Shown in pieces: positions 1 to 8,510 of a stretch of 64,000 nt of DNA. A model generated the notes under the pieces. The model made no database searches. It had not been told where the DNA came from and saw only the letters and a list, made by a program, of their open reading frames with translations. Location: positions 1-64,000 of the forward strand of contig JAJYIF010000005.1 in NCBI GenBank assembly GCA_021790195.1. The letters run 5' to 3'. Origin of the DNA: Nitrospirota bacterium (GTDB taxonomy: Bacteria; Nitrospirota; Thermodesulfovibrionia; Thermodesulfovibrionales; UBA9159). The first letter of the stretch is position 1, and every line of letters begins with the position of its first letter. Position numbers and translations under genes: made by a program.

Positions 1-4
1 ACCC

Positions 5-1009
5 TTGAAATCAAGTTTGCTAACCTTCTTCATGGCAAGTCCTCCTCTCGATTTGTTGAATCTGTCCCGATACAACATACTCGATCGGGGGACTTGTCTT
101 CTACCTTTTAATCATAGGGTCTGGATGTTATTATGCGCGGCGTCGGGTCTTAATGCGCTGTTTTTTGCCATAAGCGCATACCGGAGAAGGCTCTTCGAGT
201 CCGGGCCGCTCCTTGCCAGCGTGGTGTGGCTATGCCTCGCCGGTGGCTATAGTCTTATATCGAGAACAACAGGGCAATTGCCCCGGATGACTATTTTCGG
301 CCATTACCCTTCCGACTTCGTACTGCTTATCTGGATGATAGTAGTGAAATACGGCTTGATCGCAAGGTATGTGCGGATAAAGAACGGCATGCAGGAGTTG
401 TCCGGAAGACTCCTCTCCGCACAGGAGGAGGAGAGAAAACGCCTTTCCCGCGACCTCCACGACAGCATGGGCCAGAACCTCGCAGCGGTGAAGTTCAATC
501 TCCAGAGGATAAACAAGGAGATGAAGAACGAGCGGATTGACGGCGTCATAGATGAGATTTCAGGGAGCATAAAGGAGCTTCGGGACATAACCTCGGGGCT
601 CATGCCGGTCTCTTTGCAGGCAATCGGGCTGAAGAAGACACTGGAGGCCTATGCCGGGAAACTTTCGGCCAAGACCGGGATGGGAATATATGTTGACGCC
701 GACGAAGTCCCGCGCCTTGCGGAGGAAACGGAGCTGAACCTGTTCCGTTTTTTTCAGGAGGCGGTCAGCAATGCAGCGAAGCATTCCGGCGCAAGCAAAG
801 TCAACGTGTCGCTCCGTCACAAACCACCACGTATTGTATTGGAGATCCGGGACAATGGTTGCGGTTTCGATTACCGGCAGTCCCAGTCAGTCAGATCGGG
901 GATGGGACTTTCGATCATGGCAGAGAGGATGAAGATGCTGGGAGGAAACATGGAAGTGGCGAGCCTGAGGGATTCGGGGACGACGGTCCGGGCCGAGGCG
1001 CCGGTGTGA
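5..1009 (+). CDS. Membrane-bound sensor histidine kinase, NarX/DesK-type (HisKA_3)
   Basis: Membrane sensor kinase that would autophosphorylate on His and pass phosphate to a response regulator, most likely the one 43 bases downstream. About three hydrophobic segments (residues ~40-57, 68-86 and 104-122) are followed by a HisKA_3 dimerisation motif, RLSRDLHDSMG, with the phospho-acceptor His near residue 152. A HATPase domain follows, with an N-box (EAVSNAAKHSG), a G1 box (DNGCGF) and a G2 region (GMGLSIMAERM). The reading frame is open to the left edge and the first codon used is TTG, so the true start, and perhaps further sensor sequence, may lie upstream. The signal sensed cannot be read from the sequence. 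Confidence 0.85.
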   Translation: MKSSLLTFFMASPPLDLLNLSRYNILDRGTCLLPFNHRVWMLLCAASGLNALFFAISAYRRRLFESGPLLASVVWLCLAGGYSLISRTTGQLPRMTIFGHYPSDFVLLIWMIVVKYGLIARYVRIKNGMQELSGRLLSAQEEERKRLSRDLHDSMGQNLAAVKFNLQRINKEMKNERIDGVIDEISGSIKELRDITSGLMPVSLQAIGLKKTLEAYAGKLSAKTGMGIYVDADEVPRLAEETELNLFRFFQEAVSNAAKHSGASKVNVSLRHKPPRIVLEIRDNGCGFDYRQSQSVRSGMGLSIMAERMKMLGGNMEVASLRDSGTTVRAEAPV

Positions 1010-1052
1010 CGAACGTTCAAAGAGTTTCGTAGCGCATTAGAGGTGAAGAAGC

Positions 1053-1715
1053 ATGACAAAGATTATGGTAGTTGACGATCACACTATAATACGACAGGGG
1101 ATAGCGGGCCTTCTAAACTCTGTCGAGGGTTTCGAGGTGGTGGCAGAGGCCGGCACCGGTTCGGCTGCAGTGCGATTTGCTGTTGATCTGAGGCCGGACA
1201 TTATCATCATGGACATGTCTCTTCCAGACATGGACGGGATTGAAACTGCAAGACAGATCATAGCAAAAGGCGTTGAAAGCGGCATAATCTTTCTCACCAT
1301 GCACAACGACTCGGGTCTTTGCGAGACGGCCATGCGGGCCGGGGGACGAGGCTATCTTCTGAAAGACAATGCAATGGACGATCTCCTTTACGCCATCAAG
1401 GCGGTTTTGCGGGGGGAACTCTTTACAAGTGTCCCATTAACCAACTCCTCCATCCTCCCCTTAGCAAAGAGGGCCGACGGGACATCAAGAATAGGAGGGA
1501 AGGGAACCACACCACTGTGCACGTCACTCACCAAGAGGGAGACGGAGATCGTAGCACTTATTGCAGAGGGAATGAGCAGCAAGGAAATTGCGGACAAGCT
1601 GTTCATCAGCATAAAAACTGTTGAGACTCACAGGGGGCATATAATGGAAAAACTCGGCGTAAGAAGTGTTGCTGATATTACAAAGTACGCAATAAGATCC
1701 GGATTGGTCAGGTAA
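1053..1715 (+). CDS. Response regulator, NarL/FixJ family (REC + LuxR-type HTH)
   Basis: Two-component transcription factor of 220 residues. The N-terminal receiver has the acidic pair VVDDH at residues 6-10, the phospho-acceptor Asp54 in IIMDMSLPDMDG, and the conserved Lys in LLKDN. A C-terminal LuxR-type helix-turn-helix starts at LTKRETEIVALIAEG and contains the recognition-helix signature SIKTVETHRGHI. It lies just downstream of, and is very probably phosphorylated by, the HisKA_3 kinase. The linker (residues ~130-155) is Ser/Thr/Gly-rich. The targets are unknown; the exported-protein genes downstream are plausible candidates by position only. Confidence 0.9.
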   Translation: MTKIMVVDDHTIIRQGIAGLLNSVEGFEVVAEAGTGSAAVRFAVDLRPDIIIMDMSLPDMDGIETARQIIAKGVESGIIFLTMHNDSGLCETAMRAGGRGYLLKDNAMDDLLYAIKAVLRGELFTSVPLTNSSILPLAKRADGTSRIGGKGTTPLCTSLTKRETEIVALIAEGMSSKEIADKLFISIKTVETHRGHIMEKLGVRSVADITKYAIRSGLVR

Positions 1716-1727
1716 TCTCCAAATATA

Positions 1728-1762
1728 CAGGGAAACCCTGACAAAAATAGGGGGTTCCCCTG
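1728..1762. repeat. Imperfect inverted repeat between regulator genes
   Basis: The gap between the NarL-type regulator and the receiver-only gene contains CAGGGAAACCC followed ten-odd bases later by GGGGTTCCCCTG, which can fold into an imperfect stem of about 11 bp. No T-run follows on the plus strand, so it is a weak terminator at best. It could also be an operator or an mRNA-processing hairpin. Only the base complementarity is seen directly. Confidence 0.35.
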
Positions 1763-1833
1763 ATAGGAATTCCGACTCTTATGCTGTATGCTTTTTTTAG
1801 GCGCCGCGCAACAATTATGCGTACTCTTGGTCT

Positions 1834-2244
1834 ATGGAAAACGGAATAACCAGTGTAACCATGCCTGCGGCCTCCAGGGAACGGCTGAAAGTGCTCGTAG
1901 TGGACGACCACCGCTACTTCAGAGAGAGCCTTGTCTCTTTCCTTCGTGAGTTTCCCGGCGTGAGTATCGCAGGGACTGCGGGCAACGGCAAAGAGGCCGT
2001 GGAAATGGCCGAAAGACTGCATCCATCTTTGGTTATTATGGACATACAAATGCCGGAGATGGACGGCCTTGAGGCTTGTGAAGAGATCAGGAAGGCCTTG
2101 CCGGGTATCAGAATCGTTCTCTACACAATGCACTCTCCTGAGACATATGGCGATGCAGCTTTGAAGCGGGCCGACAGGTTCGTGTCCAAAGACCGGCTTT
2201 TTGAAGAGCTGCCGGGAATCGTTGAAGCGGAAGTGGATAGATGA
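1834..2244 (+). CDS. Receiver-only response regulator (no output domain)
   Basis: A 136-residue single receiver domain. VVDDHRYFRESL carries the acidic pocket, Asp70 in VIMDIQMPEMDG is the predicted phospho-acceptor, and YTMHSP and VSKDRLFEEL supply the Thr/Ser and Lys switch positions. The protein ends about 15 residues after the receiver, so there is no DNA-binding or enzymatic output. Such proteins act by protein-protein contact or as phosphate sinks. It resembles the receivers of NarL-type regulators, so it may be a NarL-family regulator that lost its HTH. Its stop lies 16 bases before the start of the peptidase lipoprotein gene, which suggests co-transcription. Confidence 0.8.
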   Translation: MENGITSVTMPAASRERLKVLVVDDHRYFRESLVSFLREFPGVSIAGTAGNGKEAVEMAERLHPSLVIMDIQMPEMDGLEACEEIRKALPGIRIVLYTMHSPETYGDAALKRADRFVSKDRLFEELPGIVEAEVDR

Positions 2245-2260
2245 AAAGAGAGCGACACTC

Positions 2261-4543
2261 ATGAAGAACTTACGTCATGCCTTACGCTTATTCCATATAG
2301 CATTTGTTTCCCTCATTGCGCTCACCTGTCTTTCTGCCTGCGGAGATTCCGGCGCATCGCAGAAACCGACTGAACGTGTGACAGCGCGGATGCTTGTACA
2401 ACCGAACGCGCTGATGGGACCGGGACCTTCGGGGTTCTGCTGGAGTCCCAAGGGGGCTGTATTGGCTTACGTCGGGCCGAACAATGGGAAGGACGTGTTA
2501 TGGACTTACAACGCGACAAGCGGCGTAAGGCGGGTACTGTTCGATCCCGGCGACAACCCTGACCAGATAACGCTCTCATCCGCGCAGTGGTCGCCCCAAG
2601 GGGATTTGATCCTGCTATCCGGCGCAAGCGCGCTCTGGCTGCTCGATGTCAAGACAGGGGGAATTAGGTCTCTGGCCTCCGGAAGCGCCAAGACCGGCCT
2701 CATGTTTTCGCCGGACGGAACGCGTATTTCATTTGTGCAGGATAACGATCTCTATACGGTCCGCATAAGCGACGGACAGCTTGCGCGCCTAACAACGGAC
2801 GGAGGCGACACTGTCTTTAACGGAGCACTGGATTGGGTGTACAATGAGGAGTTGGCGACGCGCTCGGCCCAGCCTGCCTACGCCTGGTCGCCTGACGGCA
2901 AGTGGCTGATCTACCTGCGCCTGGATGAATCCGCTGTCCAGAATCATCCCGTCACGAACTATAGCACTACTCCTCCGACAGTCACCTATACGCGCTATCC
3001 GGTGGCGGGCAGCCCCAATCCGAAGGCCTCGGTAAACCTGATCGACATGACTACCGGCAATCTCAGCTCAATTCCCTTGTCAGGGGATGTTGAATACGTT
3101 ATGCCTTTCATCAGCTGGACTCCTGATTCGAAAGAAGCGCTCTTTGTCACGGAGAACCGCGCCCATTCCATTCTGAGGCTCATGGGGTGGAATCCCGTCA
3201 CAGGGGCCGGAAGGACCATCATCACCGAAACTGATCCTTATTGGATCAACGAGAATTCGTATGCCTCGCCGATATTTCTGGGTAACGGCGACCAGTTCCT
3301 CTGGCTCTCCGAGCGCGACGGCTACATGCACCTTTACCTTTACTCGATAGATGGAACCTTGCTGAAGCAGGTTACAAAAGGCGAATGGATGATCGACTCG
3401 CCGGCCTGGAACCTCCTCGTGCCGGGACATCCGGTATACACAGACCCTGCCGGCAAATATGCATATTTCTCCTGCACGAAGAACAGCCCGCTGGAGCGGC
3501 AGATCTACCGTGTGGAAATCGCCGGCGGCAACCTGGAGCAGGTGTCCCAGCAGGCGGGGTTCCATTTTGGCGCATTGTCCGGGGACGGCCAGTATCTGGT
3601 TGATCAGTTCTCCGATGTCTCGACTCCGCCGGTGACATGGATTGTCAAAGGCGACGGGACCAGGGTGGGCGTGCTGGGACAATGCTCAGGTCCCGCAATT
3701 GCGCTGCCTCAGGTCAAGCGCGAATTCCTGACTATCAAGGCCCATGACGGGACGGACCTTTATGCGCAGATCGTCAAACCGGAGAATTTCGACCCCTCGC
3801 GAAAATATCCGGTGATAATTCACTGGTATGGCGGCCCCACTCTGCAGTTGGTGTCGAACCGATATGGGGCCACAAACATCTTTAATCATATCGAGCGGGA
3901 TGTCCTCTACACACAGGAAGGCTTCATTGTGTGGAGGCTTGATAACCGCGGCAGCTTCGGTCGCGGTCATGCCTTCGAAACGCCTATTTACAAGGAATTC
4001 GGCAGGGATGCGCTCGACGATCAGATGGCCGGAGTTGAGTATTTGCGGACACTCCCTTATGTTGATGCGACACGGATCGGAACTGACGGCAAATCTTTCG
4101 GGGGATTCCTGACACTGTATGCGCTTATCCATGCACCCGAGGTCTTCAAGTTCGGCGTGGACGGGTCCGGCCCGACCGACTGGTCCACTTACGACACTAT
4201 TTACACGGAGCGCTACATGCAAACGCCGTCCCAGAACCCTGAGGGTTATGCCGCCACTAACCTGATCGCAGTGGCCGATCAGCTTAAGTCGCCTCCGCTG
4301 ATAATACACGGTCTGGCGGATACTAACGTCCACCTGGAGAATTCGATCAATTTCATACAGGCGCTTGAGCAGTACGACAAGCCGTATTACTTCATCCCGC
4401 TGCCGAACGAAGATCATCACTACGAGGGGGACGGCTTGGCCACTGCTCTGCAAGCGAGTGTGGACTATTTCGTGCAGCATATGGGGAGGGGCGACAATGA
4501 GGACCTTAACGGGAAGGGAGTCTCTAATGAACATCTTCTTTAG
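2261..4543 (+). CDS. Dipeptidyl-peptidase IV-type serine peptidase (S9B), lipoprotein
   Basis: Predicted exported S9-family peptidase, 760 residues. The chosen ATG gives a lipoprotein signal peptide with lipobox LSAC (Cys27); a longer reading 60 bases upstream would bury this signal. The first ~480 residues form the DPPIV_N beta-propeller and include DWVYNEEL, equivalent to the double-Glu motif that binds the substrate N-terminus in DPP-IV. The alpha/beta-hydrolase domain carries the nucleophile Ser612 in GKSFGG, Asp687 in GLADTNV and His719 in NEDHH. The complete triad plus double Glu supports true X-Pro or similar dipeptidase activity in the periplasm or at the cell surface. It starts 16 bases after the receiver gene. 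Confidence 0.9.
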   Translation: MKNLRHALRLFHIAFVSLIALTCLSACGDSGASQKPTERVTARMLVQPNALMGPGPSGFCWSPKGAVLAYVGPNNGKDVLWTYNATSGVRRVLFDPGDNPDQITLSSAQWSPQGDLILLSGASALWLLDVKTGGIRSLASGSAKTGLMFSPDGTRISFVQDNDLYTVRISDGQLARLTTDGGDTVFNGALDWVYNEELATRSAQPAYAWSPDGKWLIYLRLDESAVQNHPVTNYSTTPPTVTYTRYPVAGSPNPKASVNLIDMTTGNLSSIPLSGDVEYVMPFISWTPDSKEALFVTENRAHSILRLMGWNPVTGAGRTIITETDPYWINENSYASPIFLGNGDQFLWLSERDGYMHLYLYSIDGTLLKQVTKGEWMIDSPAWNLLVPGHPVYTDPAGKYAYFSCTKNSPLERQIYRVEIAGGNLEQVSQQAGFHFGALSGDGQYLVDQFSDVSTPPVTWIVKGDGTRVGVLGQCSGPAIALPQVKREFLTIKAHDGTDLYAQIVKPENFDPSRKYPVIIHWYGGPTLQLVSNRYGATNIFNHIERDVLYTQEGFIVWRLDNRGSFGRGHAFETPIYKEFGRDALDDQMAGVEYLRTLPYVDATRIGTDGKSFGGFLTLYALIHAPEVFKFGVDGSGPTDWSTYDTIYTERYMQTPSQNPEGYAATNLIAVADQLKSPPLIIHGLADTNVHLENSINFIQALEQYDKPYYFIPLPNEDHHYEGDGLATALQASVDYFVQHMGRGDNEDLNGKGVSNEHLL

Positions 4544-4607
4544 AAATATTCTCTGCTTCCTATTCGGGGTGCCTTTCCTGCAGCGGAAGCGAGATCAATG
4601 GGACAAA

Positions 4608-6281
4608 ATGAATGAATTGTTGCTTCTATTAATTAGCGCGATTCTTCTCCCGGTCTGTGGCTGCTCTGACTCTTCTTCCACCCAGCCGTTGACATTGAAG
4701 ACAAGCATACAAACGTCGGCCTCCGCGGAAAACCCTGCCTCAGTTGAACCTGTCAATTCGATCATTCTCGAATTCAGCGAAGCCTTAGACGTAAAGACGA
4801 TTGAAGATAAGATAAGTCTGCAGATTGTTCAGGCTGGCGGAGTGCTCGCTTCTCCTGAGCCGTCTGTGGAGATTGTGTCCGACAGCCAAAAGACGAACCA
4901 GCTAATCATCAGAACAATAGACGGCTCATATTTACCGTCGGGAGAGGAGTATAAGCTTGTAGTTGGCAAGGGTATTCAATCCTTGAGCGGCAATACGCTG
5001 GCGCAGGATTTTATCGGATATTTTGCAGCCGACTACGACCTGAGTCATGCCCGGAACAATATACCTGAACTTAACAGTGACAGGACGATGATAATTGTCA
5101 TAAGCGATATACATATGGGGGATCAAAGGAGCATAGACGGAGGTTACGGATGGTTCAATAAGAACAGGGTCAAACTCGAAAGTTTCCTGAATCTTGTCAG
5201 GCAAATGCCGAATGTGAAGGAGCTCGTCATAGCCGGGGATCTGTTCGACGAATGGGTCGCGCCCATGGATTCCGATACATTCAATGGAGCGACTCAGTCC
5301 CAATTTGTCGATATGATCGCTGCGGCAAACAAGCCTGTGGTGGATGCTATAAACAATATCATTGGAGACGGCGCCATCACGGTCACTTACATCCCCGGCA
5401 ACCATGATATGCTTGTGGAATCGGCGGATATCCAGAGGGTCTTCCCAGGGATTTCGGAGGCCCGGGAAAGTGCGAAGGGCTTAGGGGCGTATACTCCCCT
5501 GGATCATTCAGAAATAATCATCGAGCATGGACACAGATACGATTTCTTTAATGCGCCCGACCCGATCTCAAACAGGTCGATTACAAAAATTGCCTCGATT
5601 ACGCCGCCGGGCTTCTTTGTGTCCAAGATTGCGACCACCTCCGATCAGGAAACGGGTAAGTCGATCTTTTACAGAGACCAGATATCCGCAACCGTGGGAG
5701 ATAATTATGAATACTACTTGTCATACTGGGCGGCCTGGCAGCTCATCATGTCACAGAAGCCCGTGAAGGAAAGCTGGACGGACAAGATAATAAAGACGGC
5801 CATGGACGGCTATACGGAGGTTTATGCCATAGACGATTTGATCCCGCAGCATTCGTCCGGCAACGGTCCGCTCGACGTCAACCTGTACAAGGGTATAGTG
5901 GACACCTGGTATGACAGACAGGCGGCAAACAACGTGTCCGTGCCGATTTTGCCGGAGACAGCCATAGCAGCCGGCGCGTTGACCCCGGTCATGGACGCCC
6001 AGTCTTCAGTCCAATATTTCATGAACAGATCCTCAAATAAAAGAATCGTGGTATTCGGGCACACGCACCACGCGGACCTCCTGAGTTCTCTGAATTATAA
6101 GCTCCAGGGGGCGATATATGCCAACTCAGGAACATGGATCGATAATGGGAACCCTTCGTGCACTTTTGTGGCGATAATTCCCGGGGCGGACGATTCGGCG
6201 GTCGCCGACACGGTAGCAGTATATCAGTATCTTACTGACGGCAGCATGAACAAGATAAAGAGCGCTGTGATAACAAGATAA
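4608..6281 (+). CDS. Lipoprotein with Big_5/Ig-like domain and calcineurin-type metallophosphoesterase domain
   Basis: Exported metal-dependent phosphoesterase, about 557 residues. MNELLLL starts a short signal peptide ending in a Cys pair (VCGC, acylated Cys probably 19). Residues ~40-140 look like a Big_5-type Ig-like domain (ILEFSEALD pattern). From ~160 the metallophosphoesterase motifs appear in order: SDIHMGD, AGDLFDE, PGNHD, EHGHRYD and FGHTHHAD, so both metal sites look complete. The pattern is LpxH/YkuE-like, but the substrate cannot be assigned. An alternative ATG at 4527 has a better Shine-Dalgarno (GGGAAGGGAG) and would overlap the peptidase gene, but its N-terminus is a poorer lipoprotein signal. 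Confidence 0.82.
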   Translation: MNELLLLLISAILLPVCGCSDSSSTQPLTLKTSIQTSASAENPASVEPVNSIILEFSEALDVKTIEDKISLQIVQAGGVLASPEPSVEIVSDSQKTNQLIIRTIDGSYLPSGEEYKLVVGKGIQSLSGNTLAQDFIGYFAADYDLSHARNNIPELNSDRTMIIVISDIHMGDQRSIDGGYGWFNKNRVKLESFLNLVRQMPNVKELVIAGDLFDEWVAPMDSDTFNGATQSQFVDMIAAANKPVVDAINNIIGDGAITVTYIPGNHDMLVESADIQRVFPGISEARESAKGLGAYTPLDHSEIIIEHGHRYDFFNAPDPISNRSITKIASITPPGFFVSKIATTSDQETGKSIFYRDQISATVGDNYEYYLSYWAAWQLIMSQKPVKESWTDKIIKTAMDGYTEVYAIDDLIPQHSSGNGPLDVNLYKGIVDTWYDRQAANNVSVPILPETAIAAGALTPVMDAQSSVQYFMNRSSNKRIVVFGHTHHADLLSSLNYKLQGAIYANSGTWIDNGNPSCTFVAIIPGADDSAVADTVAVYQYLTDGSMNKIKSAVITR

Positions 6282-6345
6282 AGGAGCTGCGGCGCCTATG
6301 CGCGCCGAGGACAGAAAACAGATGGAGCGAAAAGGAGGGAATGTT

Positions 6346-7185
6346 ATGTTTACGTTTACGTCGGTATGGAGCAAGCTTTGCGTGATTTGTCTTCTTGTGT
6401 CATTCGCGGTCTCAGTCGTAAGCTGTGGTGACAGCTCGTCACTGTCACCGCAAGAACAGGCTAAGGTGGCCCTGGATGCCGCATACAGGTTCCTTATCGA
6501 AGGTTCTCATGCGGACGCACTGAAGCAGGTTGAACGGTCGATTGAATTAAATCCTACGGAGGAGGCACTTCTGCTGAAACCGCAGATTGAATACCTTATG
6601 GGAAACAAGGTCGATGCATACAACAGCCTGGATGATTTCGCAAAGCAGTATCCCCTTAGCGGAAAGGATGACTTTATCAGGGCCATCCTCCTATCTCTCG
6701 ATAAAGGCGATCCGAGAGAGATACGCGACAGCCTGATAACCGCGCTTAACGATAATTTTGTGGATATGGGAGATGTGTTTTGGTGGGAACTTATTGAAAA
6801 TGAGCCGTCCCTTGCATATTTCAGGACCCAGCCGGAATACGCGGACCTCCTAAGGTACAAGACCGTAACGGCAGACGTCATAACGAGTTGTAAACAGAAT
6901 AAGACAGGTTTTGAGAAGCACTGGTGGGGCCCACAAATTTACATCGGCGAGAACCATATGAATGTTTTTGGCGATACGGCCGATATAGTGGAACTGCTTG
7001 CCGAGTTTTCAGCGCTCATTTCTCCGCCGGCAGCTGCTCTAATTGGCGTGGCGCTTATGGCAAGGAGACTCGAGATTTTAGGAAAAGACAAGGGCTGTGG
7101 GGTAGTTCTAAGCTGGACCTGGGCGCAATTTGTTCCCGGAGTATGGGCTTCAATCATTGCCTTTTGGGTGTCCTCGCAGAATTGA
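6346..7185 (+). CDS. Lipoprotein with TPR-like helices and an unassigned C-terminal domain
   Basis: Predicted lipoprotein of 279 residues. The ATG is preceded by AAAGGAGGG at good spacing and gives a signal peptide with lipobox VVSC (Cys27). Residues ~36-100 resemble tetratricopeptide-type helix pairs (DAAYRFLIEGSHADAL, then VERSIELNP). A middle segment is Trp-rich (DVFWWELIENEP). The last ~80 residues contain HWWGPQIYIGE, a long Ala/Gly/Leu hydrophobic stretch, GCGVVLSWTWAQF and a hydrophobic tail. Small secreted proteins with a WWG-x-x-IYL start and a GNGV-like end exist in other bacteria, but I cannot name the family. It sits between two metallophosphoesterase lipoproteins. Function unknown. 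Confidence 0.7.
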   Translation: MFTFTSVWSKLCVICLLVSFAVSVVSCGDSSSLSPQEQAKVALDAAYRFLIEGSHADALKQVERSIELNPTEEALLLKPQIEYLMGNKVDAYNSLDDFAKQYPLSGKDDFIRAILLSLDKGDPREIRDSLITALNDNFVDMGDVFWWELIENEPSLAYFRTQPEYADLLRYKTVTADVITSCKQNKTGFEKHWWGPQIYIGENHMNVFGDTADIVELLAEFSALISPPAAALIGVALMARRLEILGKDKGCGVVLSWTWAQFVPGVWASIIAFWVSSQN

Positions 7186-7294
7186 AAGCTCACTGAATGG
7201 ACAATGATAAGCCTGCGCTAAGGATTTCTCTTCTGTCAGAATAGCAAGGAGCCCTGAGCTTTTGATTATGACTAAACTTATTTTGGAGGTTACC

Positions 7295-8482
7295 ATGGCT
7301 GTGAACGACAAGACTTTCGAGAGAGTCAGACATTACACGTTAATTCTGATCGCTGTGCTTTGCGCGTCTATCGCCTTGTCATGCTCAGGCGATAATGGAG
7401 GATCAGGAATCGACGGACGGAACAGTGAGACCCTTCGATTCGTCTTTCTGGCCGACAGCCGGAGCGATTCTTACGGTCCCGATCCCGTTTCACCTGAAAA
7501 TTTCATCAACAAAGATGTCTTAGGACTCATCGTCGACAAGATTCTTGAGCTGCAGCCACAGCCAAGCTTTGTAGTTTTTGGCGGCGATATGGCTTACCGG
7601 GGCCGTTATCAACACGATAACACCTCTTTTTATACCTTTCACGCCTGGAAAGACGTGATGAAGAAACTAACGGACGCCGGTATCCCTGTCTATACAGCTA
7701 TCGGCAATCACGAGCTCTATGACACTCACGGCGGCACATATTTCCTCGCCAATCAGACCGAATTCCAGGCGGAATTTACGGACAATCCAAACAACGGGCC
7801 GGCCGGCTACGAACGGCTGACCTATTCCTTCACCTCTCCCAAAGGCAACTCTTTCTTTGCTGTTCTGGACCCTTATTATATTACCGAAGATACTCCGCAA
7901 TTCCTGGACGGTGGGATCGATGAGACCCAGATGACCTGGCTCGCCGATCAATTGGCCCGGACGAAGGCCACTCACAAGTTCCTCTTTATCCATACACCTT
8001 ATTATTATGTGAGCGGTCCTTCTGCCACCCCCGACTTGAATTACAGTTTTACGATGCTCTGGAAGATGCTGGATGACAACAAGTTTGACTTATATGCCTG
8101 CGGCCATAGCCATCTGTATTCCCGGAAGACCATCGACAGCAATGTTGCCCCCTATCCCCAGCCGTATCCGCTGCTGCCACCCTGGCAGAATAACGTCGTG
8201 CAGCTTCTTAACGGAACCTGCGGCGCCCCGCTGGAAAATGATGACCCCAAAGTCGACAGAATCGCATGGCATATTTTTGATGTACACAATGCGCCCGACA
8301 CGTATTATTTCAGCGTGGTTGATGTCAATGGAGCCAATACGACTGTAAACAGTTATGGTTATAACAGCGACACAAAGGCCTTCAGCACTATTGATACATT
8401 CAGCATTCAGAAGAATCCCTCTCCCCAGATAGTGTCGCAGAGAAGAAAAAAAGACAAGCTAACTATGCTTGTTGGGAGATGA
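7295..8482 (+). CDS. Calcineurin-type metallophosphoesterase lipoprotein
   Basis: Exported phosphoesterase of 395 residues. The ATG at 7295 follows TTTGGAGGT; an in-frame ATG 33 bases upstream lacks an equivalent site. The signal peptide ends in lipobox ALSC (Cys30). Metallophosphoesterase motifs are LADSRSD (an Asp-x-Arg variant of the first DxH motif), FGGDMAYRG, AIGNHELYD, FIHTPYYY and CGHSHLY, similar to purple-acid-phosphatase-like secreted enzymes. Replacement of the usual DxH by DSR is common in one subgroup and may affect one metal ligand. It is the second phosphoesterase in this exported-protein run and has a different architecture from the first (no Ig-like domain). Confidence 0.85.
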   Translation: MAVNDKTFERVRHYTLILIAVLCASIALSCSGDNGGSGIDGRNSETLRFVFLADSRSDSYGPDPVSPENFINKDVLGLIVDKILELQPQPSFVVFGGDMAYRGRYQHDNTSFYTFHAWKDVMKKLTDAGIPVYTAIGNHELYDTHGGTYFLANQTEFQAEFTDNPNNGPAGYERLTYSFTSPKGNSFFAVLDPYYITEDTPQFLDGGIDETQMTWLADQLARTKATHKFLFIHTPYYYVSGPSATPDLNYSFTMLWKMLDDNKFDLYACGHSHLYSRKTIDSNVAPYPQPYPLLPPWQNNVVQLLNGTCGAPLENDDPKVDRIAWHIFDVHNAPDTYYFSVVDVNGANTTVNSYGYNSDTKAFSTIDTFSIQKNPSPQIVSQRRKKDKLTMLVGR

Positions 8483-8510
8483 ACATAATTGTTAAAAAGG
8501 ACTCTTAACT

